Part shown: positions 34,841 through 47,800 of the stretch, one piece after another
How the letters are laid out: each line of letters begins with the position of its first letter
Position numbering within the stretch: the first letter of the stretch is position 1
From: Pelodera strongyloides
Taxonomy: Eukaryota > Nematoda > Chromadorea > Rhabditida > Rhabditidae
Length of the DNA: 64,000 nucleotides
Direction: 5' to 3'
Assembly (NCBI GenBank): GCA_036852015.1
Contig: JAANDG010000185.1
Coordinates: 62,001 to 126,000 of the forward strand
Translations under genes and position numbers: made by a program
The notes under the pieces: model-generated
What the model was told of the DNA's origin: nothing
What the model saw: only the letters and a program-made list of their open reading frames with translations
Databases searched by the model: none

Positions 34841-37527
34841 TTAATGGCGAATATTAACAGTTAGACGTCCCTGGTTAAGCTGTTCCGTCGGCCGCAATTT
34901 TTGAAGGCGTGTGCATAATTCGCCGATCGCTTCAGATGCCTGAAAAGGAATTAATTATTTTTAAAATGCAGACTAACCTATTTGAGTCGCTGTGGTGTGT
35001 GGACTACCCAAGATGCGCGATTGGGTCATAGGAACACGGTTCGAGTTTGGCCCAACTTTGACGCACTTTGGGAGCGTGGTGCCGGGTGCGCGAACGGTGC
35101 GCCACAGTTGCGCCAATGGTATTTGTTGTGTGCCACCATTGTGCCAAGGGTGAACTCCCCGATTCGAAATAATCTGAAGTAACCCACCTCTTTCTTCGTC
35201 TTGAAAAGCTTTTTCACGTGACTTTCTACAGCGGAGATATCACATTCCGATAATATCTCAGCAGCTCGTTCCAATTTTCCACATGTATAAGATTCTTTAA
35301 AGGTTGAGCCGAGAAGACCACACAGTTTCGCATAGTTTGCCTCGAACTACAACGGATATTTATTTACTATGTAAGCCAAAATACATTCAGGAAGTGAGTC
35401 TGTGGTTCGCACTTGTCATGCATGCTCGGTTTTGTGTGTTCTACATATCTTTATTCGCTAGATGGCATGTATTTGGGTACAAAAAACGAATAGCTCAGAA
35501 TAGACATGTGTTTTTAAAGCGGTATTGTACCTTGTTTTGAGTTTTTTTTACCAGCAATAGTTTGATAAACGAGAAAAACAATGGAAAACATCAAAAAAAC
35601 TAGTAAATAAACACATCCGCCACAAGAAGAAACAAAAGTTTCCGTTTTGCAGGGAAAACTCAATTTCTGTGCCCTCAACCCGCTTTTTGCCTTCCCATGG
35701 CACTACGAGGATTTAAATTTCCCGCCAGAAAAGAACAAAAGAGATTGGCGAGAGTTGGGTGGTTAGAGTGTGAAAAGTGTTAGACAGGAGGCGTGTGGCG
35801 AAAAAGGATGTACAATACTGCTTTAAGGAATGGTTCATAGGTAAAAACTAAGTACTGCAAACGCCGATTCCCTACCTCTGTGTTCAATTGTCGATATTCT
35901 TCAGCCCATTTCGAAATCCTTCTCAGCGTTTTCTCGGAACAACCGCTGACAACTGTTGACACCACTGACTTGATCGTTTCTTCAATTTCGTGCTTTTTGT
36001 GATTTCTCAGACCACAAACACCACAAATACCGTACTCCGAACATGTTAGACAATCGAACATGTCTTTCAGTTCGTCCACACGACCACATTTACACCTGAA
36101 TTATTTTAATTGAATATGTTTTCTCTTACATAAAGGATGAGCATGACAAGAACATTAAAGTGATGAGACGTAGTTTTTTTTTAAGTTTTTATACATGTTG
36201 CCCACTAAACAATGATATTAACAATGAACAATGAAGTAAAGCAAAACAATGAAGTAAAGCAAGACACACGTATTTCGCATGCACCTCTTCATTTACGGCT
36301 ACTGTCTCCTTTGCTAACCGAGATAATTATTGAATCGGAATATAACAGTAACATACATCATCTTTGTAGGCAGCTGTACTTTGAAGTTTGTGCTCGATGG
36401 CGGAAGATCATTGTAGTTTGATTGTTCTCTAGTGACGATGAGCTTCATAGCTGTCTTAGGCCTGAAAATGGTTTTGTTAAGCGAACAAATCAAATAAACG
36501 AGAGTCCGTTAGCATTAAAAAGACTGATCTTGGACATTATTTACATGGTTTGTTATCTTTGGCAAAAAAATAATATTAAATAAAGCAGGTGTCAGGAATA
36601 TTTTGTGTATTTTTTTCCTCAATATTTTGTTTTATCAAAAAAAAAATGCTTTGTAAAAGCCTTATCCTACCTTTGAGTTGGTACTGTGCTGCGAGGTTTC
36701 TCTGCCAGATATTTATTCGTCAGGGCCTGCACAAGAGTAAGAGTAGGGCCGTTAGGGACTCGTTCACCTTTGAGCATTTCATGCAGTGGCGTTTCTCGGC
36801 ATGTATTACCATTACATACATGAATAATCACCATATTGTATGTTTCCTTATATATGTCTTTGCACTTCGAGCAGCTAAAGGACTTCGCCCAAGTCTCATA
36901 GCTGAGAGAGGGCAAATGTTTTTCAGGAATACTTCCTAGGGCCAGCATAAAGGCGATGAGGCATTGGCAGTCGTGTACATCTAATGTCAAGCAGCAAGGG
37001 CACGAAATCCAGTCGCTGTAAACCTCACACGATTCTGTGCACCTCGGACAAGACGGAAATATAGAAATTGTGCTACCTCCGTCGTCCAGCAACAGATCAG
37101 AATAATCAGCATTGGTAACGCTACGGACATCAGCAAACAGTTTTAGATACAAGGCTTCCAAAGGGCTGTTTGTAGACCAAAAATAGTTCTTGTCACAACA
37201 CTGGGCACAGTATAGTTCTCGAATGGTGCGTCGGTAAAGAGTTCCGGACGCGCCACAAATGCGACAACTTGACGAAGTACATACTTCGAAGTTGGTTCTT
37301 CTAATTTCTTCAATAGGAGAATTTAGAAGGTAAATTAAAACATTCAGTGGTTTGTATTCTCTCATAGCAGTTCCACAACAGATGGATAGATTGGATGAAC
37401 AACCGTGCCGGCAAAGTATATTGGCGCAGTGCTGGCACGCGACTGGCAACCAATAATTTCCGGCTGCCGCGGGAGAAATATAATTGCGGTCGCAAGCCGA
37501 ACAACACAACGAGTTTAAATGACTCAT
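34841..37527 (-). CDS. cysteine-rich RING/zinc-finger-like protein
   Basis: Complete 5-exon model, 479 codons, phases consistent: 37527-36671, 36461-36357, 36095-35876, 35346-35188, 34939-34841 (TAA). The large first exon (residues 1-285) holds several CxxC pairs: an N-terminal CCSACDRNY...VACQHCANILC that looks like a degenerate RING, then CRICGASG/CAQCCD, CPRC/CPCC and CSKC. Exon 3 adds another zinc knuckle, CKCG...CLTCSEYGICGVCGLRNHKKHE, resembling the B-box-like segment of nematode-expanded RING proteins. Such proteins are usually presumed E3 ligases; that role is inferred, not shown. The C-terminal exons are helical and possibly coiled coil (residues 350-450). The ATG is 12 bp after TTTATTTCAG, a likely spliced-leader site. 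Confidence 0.8.
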
Positions 37528-37888
37528 TTTTGGGTAGTTCTGAAATAAAATGCAATAAAATGCAATATTTATTGGGAAAATAATTTATATGCCTTTGTGT
37601 ACTTTTAAAGATAATTAATCATACACCAGAGACCAAATAGAGATATGAGAGTTCATATAAAAGGTTTATAATAATGCTTTCCGGGAAGGCAACAAAGTTG
37701 CGTGACAGTAGATGGACACCGCAGTACGTAGGATTATGACAAAAATGGGTGGGGAATATACACGTTTTAAACGTTCTAGGACAGCAGATGGTGTCATCTG
37801 GTGTCAAATGGTGTCCAATGGTGTCGGCATGCGAGTCTATCGCCTTGCCAAAAGCAATAGACAGGTGCATGGTACACAGGAAAGTAGA

Positions 37889-38002
37889 AACCCCGATATG
37901 GTCCCGATTATTTTTTCGAAAAACCCCGATATGGCCCCGATTATTTCCCAAAACCCCGATATGGCCCCGATTATTTTCCAGAGAACCCCGATATGGCCCG
38001 AT
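37889..38002. repeat. about 30-bp minisatellite (AACCCCGATATGGCCCCGAT)
   Basis: Four units start near 37889, 37922, 37952 and 37984, each AACCCCGATATGG(C/T)CCCGATTATTT with small length differences. It lies between two divergent promoters. Confidence 0.85.
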
Positions 38003-38667
38003 CAAGGCCGGATTTTTTGAGGGACTTGATCTTGGCCATATCTGGGTTTTTGTTTTCCCATGTACTACAATAGGTATTTGCTAATTTTCCAAAAAAAATT
38101 GTTAGGAGAAGCTTATGTGATTAATGTGTTTGTACTTGGTTGTTTGTGATGCTTTTATGGGTAGTCTATCGCTCTGTATACTTCTAGATATTTTGAACTT
38201 CTCTAACCTATGCTTTTAGCATAGTTTGGGTTTCATCCAACCCTCTATTCTCCCGATGTCCAACCCTAATTTTTTCTACATGGAAAAAGTTCATTCTTTC
38301 TTCACAGTTAGTTAGAGGAGCTAATTTTTTAAATGCGAAAATTTCAGCTAAAAAATAAGTCCATCGGTCATCAAAGTATAGATTGTGTATTGCCTACCGT
38401 AGTAGTCGCTTTTGTAAGGCGCGAATTAGAAATATTCAAATGTGTTCGATTTTTTTCTGCGATTTGCATGCAAATGCAAAATCTGCTCAAAATGTGATTA
38501 TTTTGTGTAAACTTTAGAAAGTGTTTGTGTTTAGTTTGCTAAAATATAAATATTTACCATTGTATTATTCCACTTTCGCATATCTGCCGTGTGACATGAA
38601 CCTTGCGCGTCAGCTCCTGTTGCCCCTTTTCGCCACTTTTTTTTCTTTTTATTATCTGAACATTCAG

Positions 38668-38856
38668 GCTTGCATGTCTTCCGTTTTGAGTGACGGTAAC
38701 TTCGACGATTGTGTGGATGACGATTGGGAGGACGACGAATTCAACGATGCTCCCGTTGATTCGGATTCGGTTGCTGATGGATGTTGGTCTTTCTTCCCAT
38801 GTTTTTGCGTTTGGGAGTTCCAAATTACACAACTTTGCCACAAAACTGACAGCTAG
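38668..38856 (+). other. possible acidic first coding exon upstream of spd-2
   Basis: After an ACATTCAG acceptor, ATG (38673) opens a strikingly acidic frame (DDCVDDDWEDDEFNDAP) that runs to a TAG at 38854. Its composition looks coding, but I found no donor whose phase joins its full length to the spd-2 frame at 38890. A GTAACT donor right after MSSVLSD would fit in phase but would discard the acidic part. It could be an alternative 5' exon or a short upstream ORF. Confidence 0.35.
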
Positions 38857-38889
38857 GATTCTGCTCTTAACCTGTTTTGAGTACGCCAT

Positions 38890-41800
38890 ATGATGAGTTA
38901 CGAAAAGTATTTAGACTTCTCCGCTCCGCCGAACAACTTTCCCAGGTCGATTGGTGACAATAGAGCCAGAGACACATTATCAGTAATTCCGGAGGAGTCC
39001 AGAATTAGCGATCCCGGTATGTTTTGAATCCGACTTCTAGGACTTTTCCTGAAATCGCTGTGTGGGTTATTTCCTAGGTTATTAATTTTTTTTATAATCT
39101 CCCAATAGAGACACACAAAAAGGCGAACATTTCCTGTTGGTCGACATTAGCTGTTCATTATTACTCTGCATGCTCTTTTTTTGTTAGTTTATTTATATTC
39201 ACCAATAAACCATATTATTATTATTATTAATAATGCAGTTAGTAACATTCAGGAACTGAGGCCCGTCAACCTGTGTCACGTCCTCAGTCTGCAACCTCTG
39301 TGCGCTCTTCGGAGAGCATTACACGCTTTGACTCGAGGGAGTTCTTAAATGGAAGTGAGTACTTCAGGTTTTCTTTCTCGTAGTGGAAACACATTTTTAG
39401 AGGTAAATGTCAAAAAAGGCATGCGTTCTCTTTCCGATTCCTCTTTGAGGTGTTTGGAACACTTGTGAAGTTGCCGGTGTTAATTAGGGTCCTGTTTCTT
39501 ACCCGTTCATCACCCCAATAAACTGTCTGGGTTTTCAGCTGCCGCGTTGGAACTCGTCGTGCAAGAGCAGAATAAGTTTGAAAAAGAGACGCCGTTCATT
39601 CAGGATGATCCCAGGTTTGTTCATATGTTTAGTAGGATGCAAAAGATATATTAAAAACAATTGCTATCGAAAACTACGGAGAACCCAAAACAGCATGTTA
39701 TATTAAAATAATTGCTATCGAAAACTACGGAGAACCCAAAACAGTATGTTCCTTTGAGGTGTTAGCACAATACCTGCGCTTCGCAGCTTGGCTTCAGTAA
39801 AAAAAGGATGTATGTAATGAATGTCACACGCCGTATAGCCGTATCGTGTGTCGTCTTTTGTGGTTTCTTTGTGACAAGTCCTAGTCTAGTAGTGAAGTTG
39901 GCACTGTATGTATACACAGTATTTTCCCTGTTTCAGGTTCAATTTGTCTCACTTTTCGAAAGAGAATTCCTGGGAACCTTCCGTCTACAGGCCCGAAACC
40001 CCTGGTGTTGACGAGGAAGGCAAACAGGTTTACTTTCATCTATTCTTTTTGTTTTCGTTTTAAACCCAATGTTGCGATACTGTGTGCGATACATTCTTCA
40101 ATACCTCAGCAGAGGCAGAGGTACAGAGTACAGGTTGGTGCGAGAAAACACGCACGAACCACCTACCAATTCCAAATTAATATATTTTACCGAAACATGG
40201 TGTTTTATTAAAACGGTCTATCCGTCTATCGCTAAGCTAAAGAAACCACCTCCAACCACCTCCATTTACGCGCGGAATTTGTTAACCTTAGTTAGTTGTT
40301 CGTCAATGCTTTCTTTTTTTTTTAAATAGGTCGTCATCGAGTTTGTCTAAGTCAAGGATTTTTAGGTTCTGCCTTCGTCCAATTTCACTTCACCGGTGGT
40401 CACACAAGCTCCGCCACAGCCAGCTCATTCCAGGATAAACACCCTAAAAGTAGAGGTCAGTATTGATGAATTATGAACATCGAACATGGTTTTGTTTTTC
40501 CCGCCCGAAGTTGTTCTTAATGAGCTAACTTGCGCCTGTGTTGTTTTTGGCATTTATTTCGACTGTTCGTTGACCTGATTCCTCTCTTTCTTGGGCGTTT
40601 ACTCTCATTATTTTGATGTACCCAAGCCGTTGTTGTTGTTCTGGCATAAGGACACTGCTAAAGGAAAACGACCTAAGTTAGGATAGAAAACCCATAACAA
40701 TGCCAAAAGCACTATGGCTGTCGTTAAGAATGGTGATAGTGTCTACCGTATGTAGCTGAGATCGGTTTGGTCCTTCTTCTTTGTTTCGCGCAATTTTTTT
40801 TGGTTTACGTAAGATGTACACTTCAGGAGAGTATGACAGCTCCTTACTCTGGTTCGTCACAGACAGCACTGTCGCCGATGACTGCTGATTCAATGATTAT
40901 CAATAAACAGATGTCAACTCCGCAAGGTACGATTGTATAGTTTAGTTGAACTTCTTAATGTTTTCCTGGTATTCTGAACCACATAGAGGTTCTCATAGAG
41001 TGTTGTTTACTTTTGAGTTTTATGTTTGTTTGTTTCAGCAGAATTGTTTATGTTGCTTTACGATTTTTCATTTACCCTTTTTTAGCTACGGAAACTGGAA
41101 AACGAATGTCGAGGGTGTCTCTACAAAATCGACTTGAAGCAAAATTCAGCGATGTTAGTTTTTTTTCGGTTTCTTTCTATATTAGGGGCACATCTACAAG
41201 ATTTTACGTCCAACCGTGATATCTCCATGTTTCATGAGATAAATATTGTCTTCACGCCGCGTCAAGTATTTTTGATATGTCTTGGATCTGGCCTAGCAAC
41301 TAGCAATACTTCGCAACGATTTGCATACAAACGAATGAATTTTTTTCCGTAACGGTATCTAAAAGTGTGATGGTATCTACTAATATACTAACATTGGACC
41401 GTGGGAACTTTGATTCTCGTATGCTATTTACTTTGCGTATGAACTATGCAGGTTCTGATTCGCGTATAGATGTAGTTTGTGTTATTATGCAGCTTTATAA
41501 TGATTTCTGAATATGTGTGTAGTGTGTGTCCTGTGTCCTGACTATTGCGTCCGTGCACGCATTATTTTAAGAAATTGCAGACATGGAAGTTGCAGCTCAG
41601 TTAGAATTCTCAATGTACCGTAGCCTATTTTTTCCAAGTGATTGTTATTTTAGGTGTCGGCGATTACCACACTTTCGATGATGGAAGAGCCTGAAAGAGG
41701 AGGCCGCTCTGTGCGACAAAACAATATTCGGCCCCTCCCTTCTATTGTGCAGTTTGATTCGCCACCGTCAGAGAGTGTGCGTGGCAAGGAGACGAAGGAG

Positions 41801-44800
41801 CAAAGAGAGGATAAGGATAAGAGTGTCCGCAATAAGGGGAGAGACCAGACGGCGCAGGTTAGATTACTGTATACTTTTTTGGGAGAACTTAGGGTTTCTC
41901 CGGGGCCAACTTTATCCTAGTGTATCTTGTATATAGCGGTACTGAAGCACTGATCTTCGCTGTGTGTAACTTACGAAGGCATCTCATAAATAGGCAGTTT
42001 ACAAGTTTACAGTTTTCTTTTGGTGCCAGTCGGGCGAAACGGGCTGCGGCGGTTTCTGCTTCCCGGGTCTGTAATGTCGCATACGTTTCCTTTTTAGTTA
42101 TAGGTGCGCTCTAGAGACCGAGACTGCGCGGGACTACTGAATTAACCTGAATTCTATAGCGTAACGTACATCATTCAAATAAACAAAGCTCGTCCCAGCT
42201 TTATATAATAGTTTTTAGGATGAATTGTGTGGAGCGTCGCCTCCTTACAATATGTCAGTTGCGTCCAAGGTATCCGAGCTCGACTTTTCAACTGTCCGAA
42301 AGAACCTTGGGGTTGGTTTTTTTTTGGTTTTTTTTAGAAGTATAACTTTAGTTTAAAACACTTTGTTTTCTACTTCGTTGAATTGTGCTGCATTTGGAGC
42401 CGATAAGAATCTATCTAGCACACCTTAAGTTATATCCTTTACTTATATTCTTTTTGTTCAGCGTTTCGACAAGAATGTCCAAGATGAGGACGATTGCCTG
42501 GATTTCATTGCGAGACTGCGCAAAGAACGGAGTTGCCGTAAAAAGGTTGGTTACTGTTGAACTGCGTTTTGTTTTACTGTCTCTTAGCTGTGAGTGGTGT
42601 TGCGTCTTGTTCGTTTTCTATTTGGTTAGGGCATGGCTTAAAATGTGGATTCATATCCTTTCTAACCTTGCTTAGCTTATTCCTTTCTCGTTTTAGGTGG
42701 ACTTTAGCGCTTCGCTGTCGCAGTTCGATTCGACTCTGTTGAGGGCGGCAAAGACTATAAATGGAGGGCATACGAACACTAGGTACTGTATCATATTTAT
42801 TGTGACGGCAAGATGTTGTGCTAGGCTTTCGGGGTTTCTTCCTACTTTGATGGCAATTATGTAGTGCCTAAGGGCTTTGGTAACGGTGAGTGAGGAAAAA
42901 AGGGCAGGGAAGTTGTTCTCAATATGTACATTTAACACGAACGCTGATTTGAAATCAGTACGGAGCCAGGAACTGTATTTTGTTACTTTCTCGACCTAAC
43001 AACCCTTTTTTTTAGGAAGATCGATAATGGGCTGGAGAATTCCTCCGTGCGACCCCCTTTCCGACAGGTCCAATCGGATTCGGCGTACGGTACTTCGACG
43101 TCTACGTCTTCGGACGCCAGGAAGGTGAACTTCAGCGACACGGAGAACAAGCAACCACTTTCCTCTTCGATTAGTGGCTCTGGACCTCAAAGGTGAGCGA
43201 GAGTTCGTGTTTTGTATACTTGATGTTACCCTGTTACCGTAGTATGTTTGTCTCGTGGTATAAGCTTATATTACAAGTGGTTGTTTTTCTTTATCGTTTT
43301 GCATTTGGTCAGGATGTCGTATATTCCTTATTCCTATGCCCATGACTCCTGTTGTTGCATTCTATGTGTACGTGTAGAACTGTGAAGTTGATTTGTTTAG
43401 ATACAATTAATCAGATTTGTTCTCCTTTCAAGTGATAATTATGTGGTTTGTTTTTACTGCTTTGGACCTGGGCATACTACTGCCAGAGTAAGTAGAATTC
43501 TGTACCATGGGGTAATTAGTTTAAGTAATTGCATTGCTCTTATTTGCCGATTTCCAGGGAACGTCCGTCTTCTTCGTCTATGGCGTTAGGATCTGTACCT
43601 CCACCCCCGGTACCCCCGGTACCACATCAGAATCAGAAATCGGAAACGATGGCCGCGGTTGACAGACATCGCTCTTTCCGTTCGACGACTGCTTCTGCGC
43701 ACTCTCGATCTCCGGAAAGACGATCACTCACTGCCAGCTCCCAGTTTTCGAATGCCAGTGGAAGGTCTTCTCCGTCGGCCATGTCGAGGTCAAGGTCAAG
43801 CTCAAGGAGGTGAGAGTTTTTTTTCTTCTGATGCGCCTTGTCAGAGTAAAGAATGTGTGATTGTGATATTTACATTGGTCGAGACTGTGTGCTGCAAGAA
43901 GGTACGTAGTTTCTTGACAATAATGTGCTATGAGTAAGTTTCTTGTGAGCTTTCGAATTCCAACCACAAAAACAAATGCGTTTAGCACATTTTTATTTGC
44001 CAACGTTTCGGTATTACACCATCATCAGGGCAGATTTAATTACCTACAAAAACACATATATACAGTAACACAATTGGACCATAAACCCAAGATTTGTTTT
44101 TCGTTACGCACAAGTTTATTGTTCTGTCAGTTCTGTGAATTCGTTGTTTGTCTTTTGTGTTTAGTCATGTTAGGTTTATGGTCCAATTGTGTTACTGTAT
44201 ATATGTGTTTTTGTAGGTAATTAAATCTGCCCTGATGATGGTGTAATACCGAAACGTTCGCAAATAAAAATGTGTTAAACGCATTTGTTTTTGTGGTTGG
44301 AATTCGAAAGCTCACAAGAAACTTACTCATACTACTATCTTTCCAACTTACTCATGGAGCGTGCAAATATACACCTGAAAATAATGTGCTAGCTGGTTTT
44401 TTGGGTTGTGAGATTGTGATTGCGTGAGCATAGCTTAACAAAAGAACTAAACACGAGAGTTTAGGTTAGTTAGCATTTTATTTTCTTTTCGTTCAGCTCG
44501 CAACCTTCGAAACAGTTCGATTCGCAGTCGCTCTCCTCAGCTGTGACGTCAAGCACACAGAATCTGGCCCGAGAGTTCATGTCACTGGATTTGACGTGAG
44601 TTTTTTTTGACGAGCTGGATTAGTAAGCGTACCCAGTCTGAATCTTTTGTAGGTCACTCGAGGTGTTCTTCTTGCATTCTGTTTTTGAAGGTTGATTAAC
44701 TTAAGCACAGGGAGCACCTTGATTGTTGCTAGCCTACTGAGATTTTTGCGACCGATGAAGCGGTAAAAATAAAACAATGATAATCGTCTTTTCTTTTTAG

Positions 44801-47800
44801 AGACAATGTGCTCACTTTCGAACAGAGACGGATGTACTTTGGGTTTGTGGATTGTCATCAGGCATTCATGCTAAGGTATGCAAATAAGTCCTATTCTTTC
44901 ATTCAGAAAAACGTGATTATTGGTTCCGTTCCCTCTGCCAAAATTGATTGATACTTGAACGGAACATCCATAACTGATAACAGTATCACTATACCTATGT
45001 GTTGCATTCTCATTCTCCCTTCTCGCGAAACAGTATGAGAATTTTTCAATTTTCAGCTTATCTTTACGGCTAATTAAAACGAATGTCTTTGATGCGCTTT
45101 ATGATAATCATAGGGTGTAACAAGTTGTGTTAGGCGTTGGCTACATCTTCGCTACAGTACATTATGTTCATCAGGGTGTAATCAGTTATCACTTTTGATG
45201 GGAACCAATTGTATGCAAAGTCAAGGTCATAACTTTCAAACCTTCCCAATTTCAGGCTGAAGGTCACGAATGCTCGCTCGGATGACGTTGTAATGGATAT
45301 TAGCCTACGCAAGGAGAATAAGGGCTTCAGTGTGGGTTCATATTTATCGATCGTTTCTCTGACTGCTAACGTACTAACTAGTTGTAACTGTGTTTCGTGA
45401 AAGGTGCTCTGATACTTAATTGTAAAACGATTTGACGAAACTATGAGAAAGTAAAGCAATATAAATGTGTATATGGGGTGATTGTTTGACTATTGTGCCC
45501 GTATGTAATACATACAGTCATACAGCGGCATTAGCATAAAGCGACGACCGTTTTCATCTTTATTTTCTCAATGAAACATATCGTTACTGCGAACTTCTTT
45601 AAAAGGTTCGTTCACTACAATATTTGTCGTTTTCTACAAGTTTTCGTCATAAAGGGAGGCGTAGTTTAAAACTGGTGGGCGCTAATTTTCGTTTGAATCA
45701 ATATCGTCCTCAGTGAGGAATGATAATCCGGAATATATTCCCTTTAAAGGGTAATGTATGCTTACTCCCTTTAAACGCGAATATCTAATTCAGATTGTGG
45801 ACGGTGGTGGACGTCGGATTCTTAGTGGAGGCGAAAGTATTCATATCCCCGTCGAGTTCCGTCCCGACGAATTGGCCAGATTCGGAAACTGCCTGTTCAT
45901 ACGGTGCACACATCAGGGAATCCATAAGAGATACAGTGTGAGTTATTTGGTTATTGTCGATCTAAAATTGAATAAATAGTGCCAACGTTAATAAACACTT
46001 TAGTGTGTCCTGTTCTATTTAGGGTATAATATAGGGTTGGTATACTGTCGCTTTACGTTCGTTAGATTATACAGTTAGTTTCTTAGCCTTTAAACGCCGT
46101 GTTATTAGGAGTCAGTGTCCGTGCTGTAGATGGATGGGATTTTTCTCCCGGAACAGTTTACTTTTTGTTCTTGAGAAGTAGGTCGCCACGGTATGTAGCG
46201 CTGTGATGTGGAAGTGCCATAGTACCTAGAATAAGCTTTTCCCTTCTCGAACTTTCATGAAACGTTTCAGATCCCGCTGGTTGGGAGTGGTGGATGTGCT
46301 TCGGTGAAAGTGAGCTCAATCCCTCCGATGCCCGTGAGAAGGGACGGATCCTATGTCCAATCTGTGCTCGACCCGACAAACTTTTCGATAAATCTGGAGA
46401 ATGACGGAAAACGGTTGGTGCTACTTTCGATACGGTAGCTTGGGTGGAGTTGGAAGTTGGACCGTATAGAACTTTTGTTTGGTATTGGTTTTCTTTCAGG
46501 CATTGTTTAGTTATTGGTAAAACAAGTTACGTCATTTAAGTCTTAGTTTGAGTTGTTAACAAGTACAGTGCAAACAACGGTGCATAGTGGTTTGTGATGA
46601 TGTTTAATATGTTAAAAGTATTGAGTTTTGTATGTTTAAAAGCATATGCCCGTGTTAACTCTTGTTTTGTTCCCGTTGTACAATTGTACTTTGCCTAATC
46701 ACCTTTACTTTCTTCAGAGTGGCTTTCGTCAAATTTGTGTTGATTTCGCCTTCTGGAAGAACGTTGACTGCAGACTTCCAACCCACAGACGCCTTGGTAC
46801 TGCAGCGAAAACAGCGTGCGGTTAGTATCACTTTTTTTTTTGAAATTTGTATAATGATTTATTGATTTATTAGCTTCGCAGTCATGTTTGTGTGCTCGGC
46901 TACAATTTGCTTCCATATTGTTGTGTCTTGAAGTGAAATGTAACTTTATTAGGGCAAGGGGGCGTACGAGTACGACTACGACGTAGTGGTCGAATGTTCT
47001 TAACGTACGGTCTCGTGTAGTTGAGCTACTGTAAATTGTGGGGTTGAACGATCCCAGGCGAGTGGGGTGACTGGATATTCGTGGTTAGAATGTTATTCCG
47101 TTGCCGGCCGCCATAAATCCCCTTGTATTATTTGCAATCACTTTGGTATAGAATGTTATTGTTTTATTTATTATATATTAGATTATTCTTAGTTTTGTTT
47201 CCAGCGAGTAAACGTGCGTGTCCCGCCGTTTGCACTCTCTCAGTCAGAGCGTCGTTCCTCTAGTGCTTCTACCGTTTCGTCCGCCTCAACGAGTTATAAG
47301 GACGCGGCACCCTTGTACACACTTCACGTATTCTGGGGAGAGGAGATTCAGCGGCAGAGGTTTAGACTGTGAGTTTGATGTGTTATGAAATTTGGGTCTT
47401 GTAAGATATTATGGTTTTCAAACCAGGATGTTTCAGTGGTGGGAGAAGAGTATTGGTTGATGGGGAATGTGCTGAAAATTGTAGTTCTATTCGATTATGG
47501 GTTTTGCAAGTATGCCGAAAATTTTCCGTATCTTGGAACTACACGAGAATATTTTTTTTAATTTTCCATTATATATGCAGGTTTCGAACGGGAGTATTGT
47601 GTATCACACCGATTTTTTTTGGAATACTTGCTACCTCAATATATGAACCGCTAAATTCATAATAGCATTTGAGATGATTTAAAAAAAGTGTCTCATAGAG
47701 TGATCTGAACTTCTGAACTTCTTCACGTGTCTTTATTTAGAATGTCACGAACGGCCAAACAGCGGTCTGGAGATGCGGATACGACCGTGACCGTCGGGGG

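Larger units (their letters stand above)
37528..38889. other. divergent intergenic region (RING-like gene and spd-2) with minisatellite
   Basis: It should contain both promoters. It includes GGTGTC(A/C)AAT-type 10-bp tandem words (37,789-37,828), a 30-bp minisatellite (37,889) and a candidate acidic first exon (38,668). Confidence 0.45.

Noticed and set aside
37789..38002. CRISPR-like array of spaced repeats
   Set aside because: The units are head-to-tail minisatellite copies without unique spacers, in a eukaryotic genome.
38884..38946. Alternative reading TPYDELRKVFRLLRSAEQLS at the start of spd-2, reachable from the acidic exon by a GTCTTT donor
   Set aside because: Its CAG/GT exit is in phase 0 and does not fit the next spd-2 exon, and the overlapping MMSYEKYLDF frame joins in phase all the way to the ASH domain.
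43930..44330. Two similar ORFs on opposite strands beginning MSKFLVSFRIPTTKTNAF
   Set aside because: They are the two arms of one palindrome read on either strand, not a duplicated gene.
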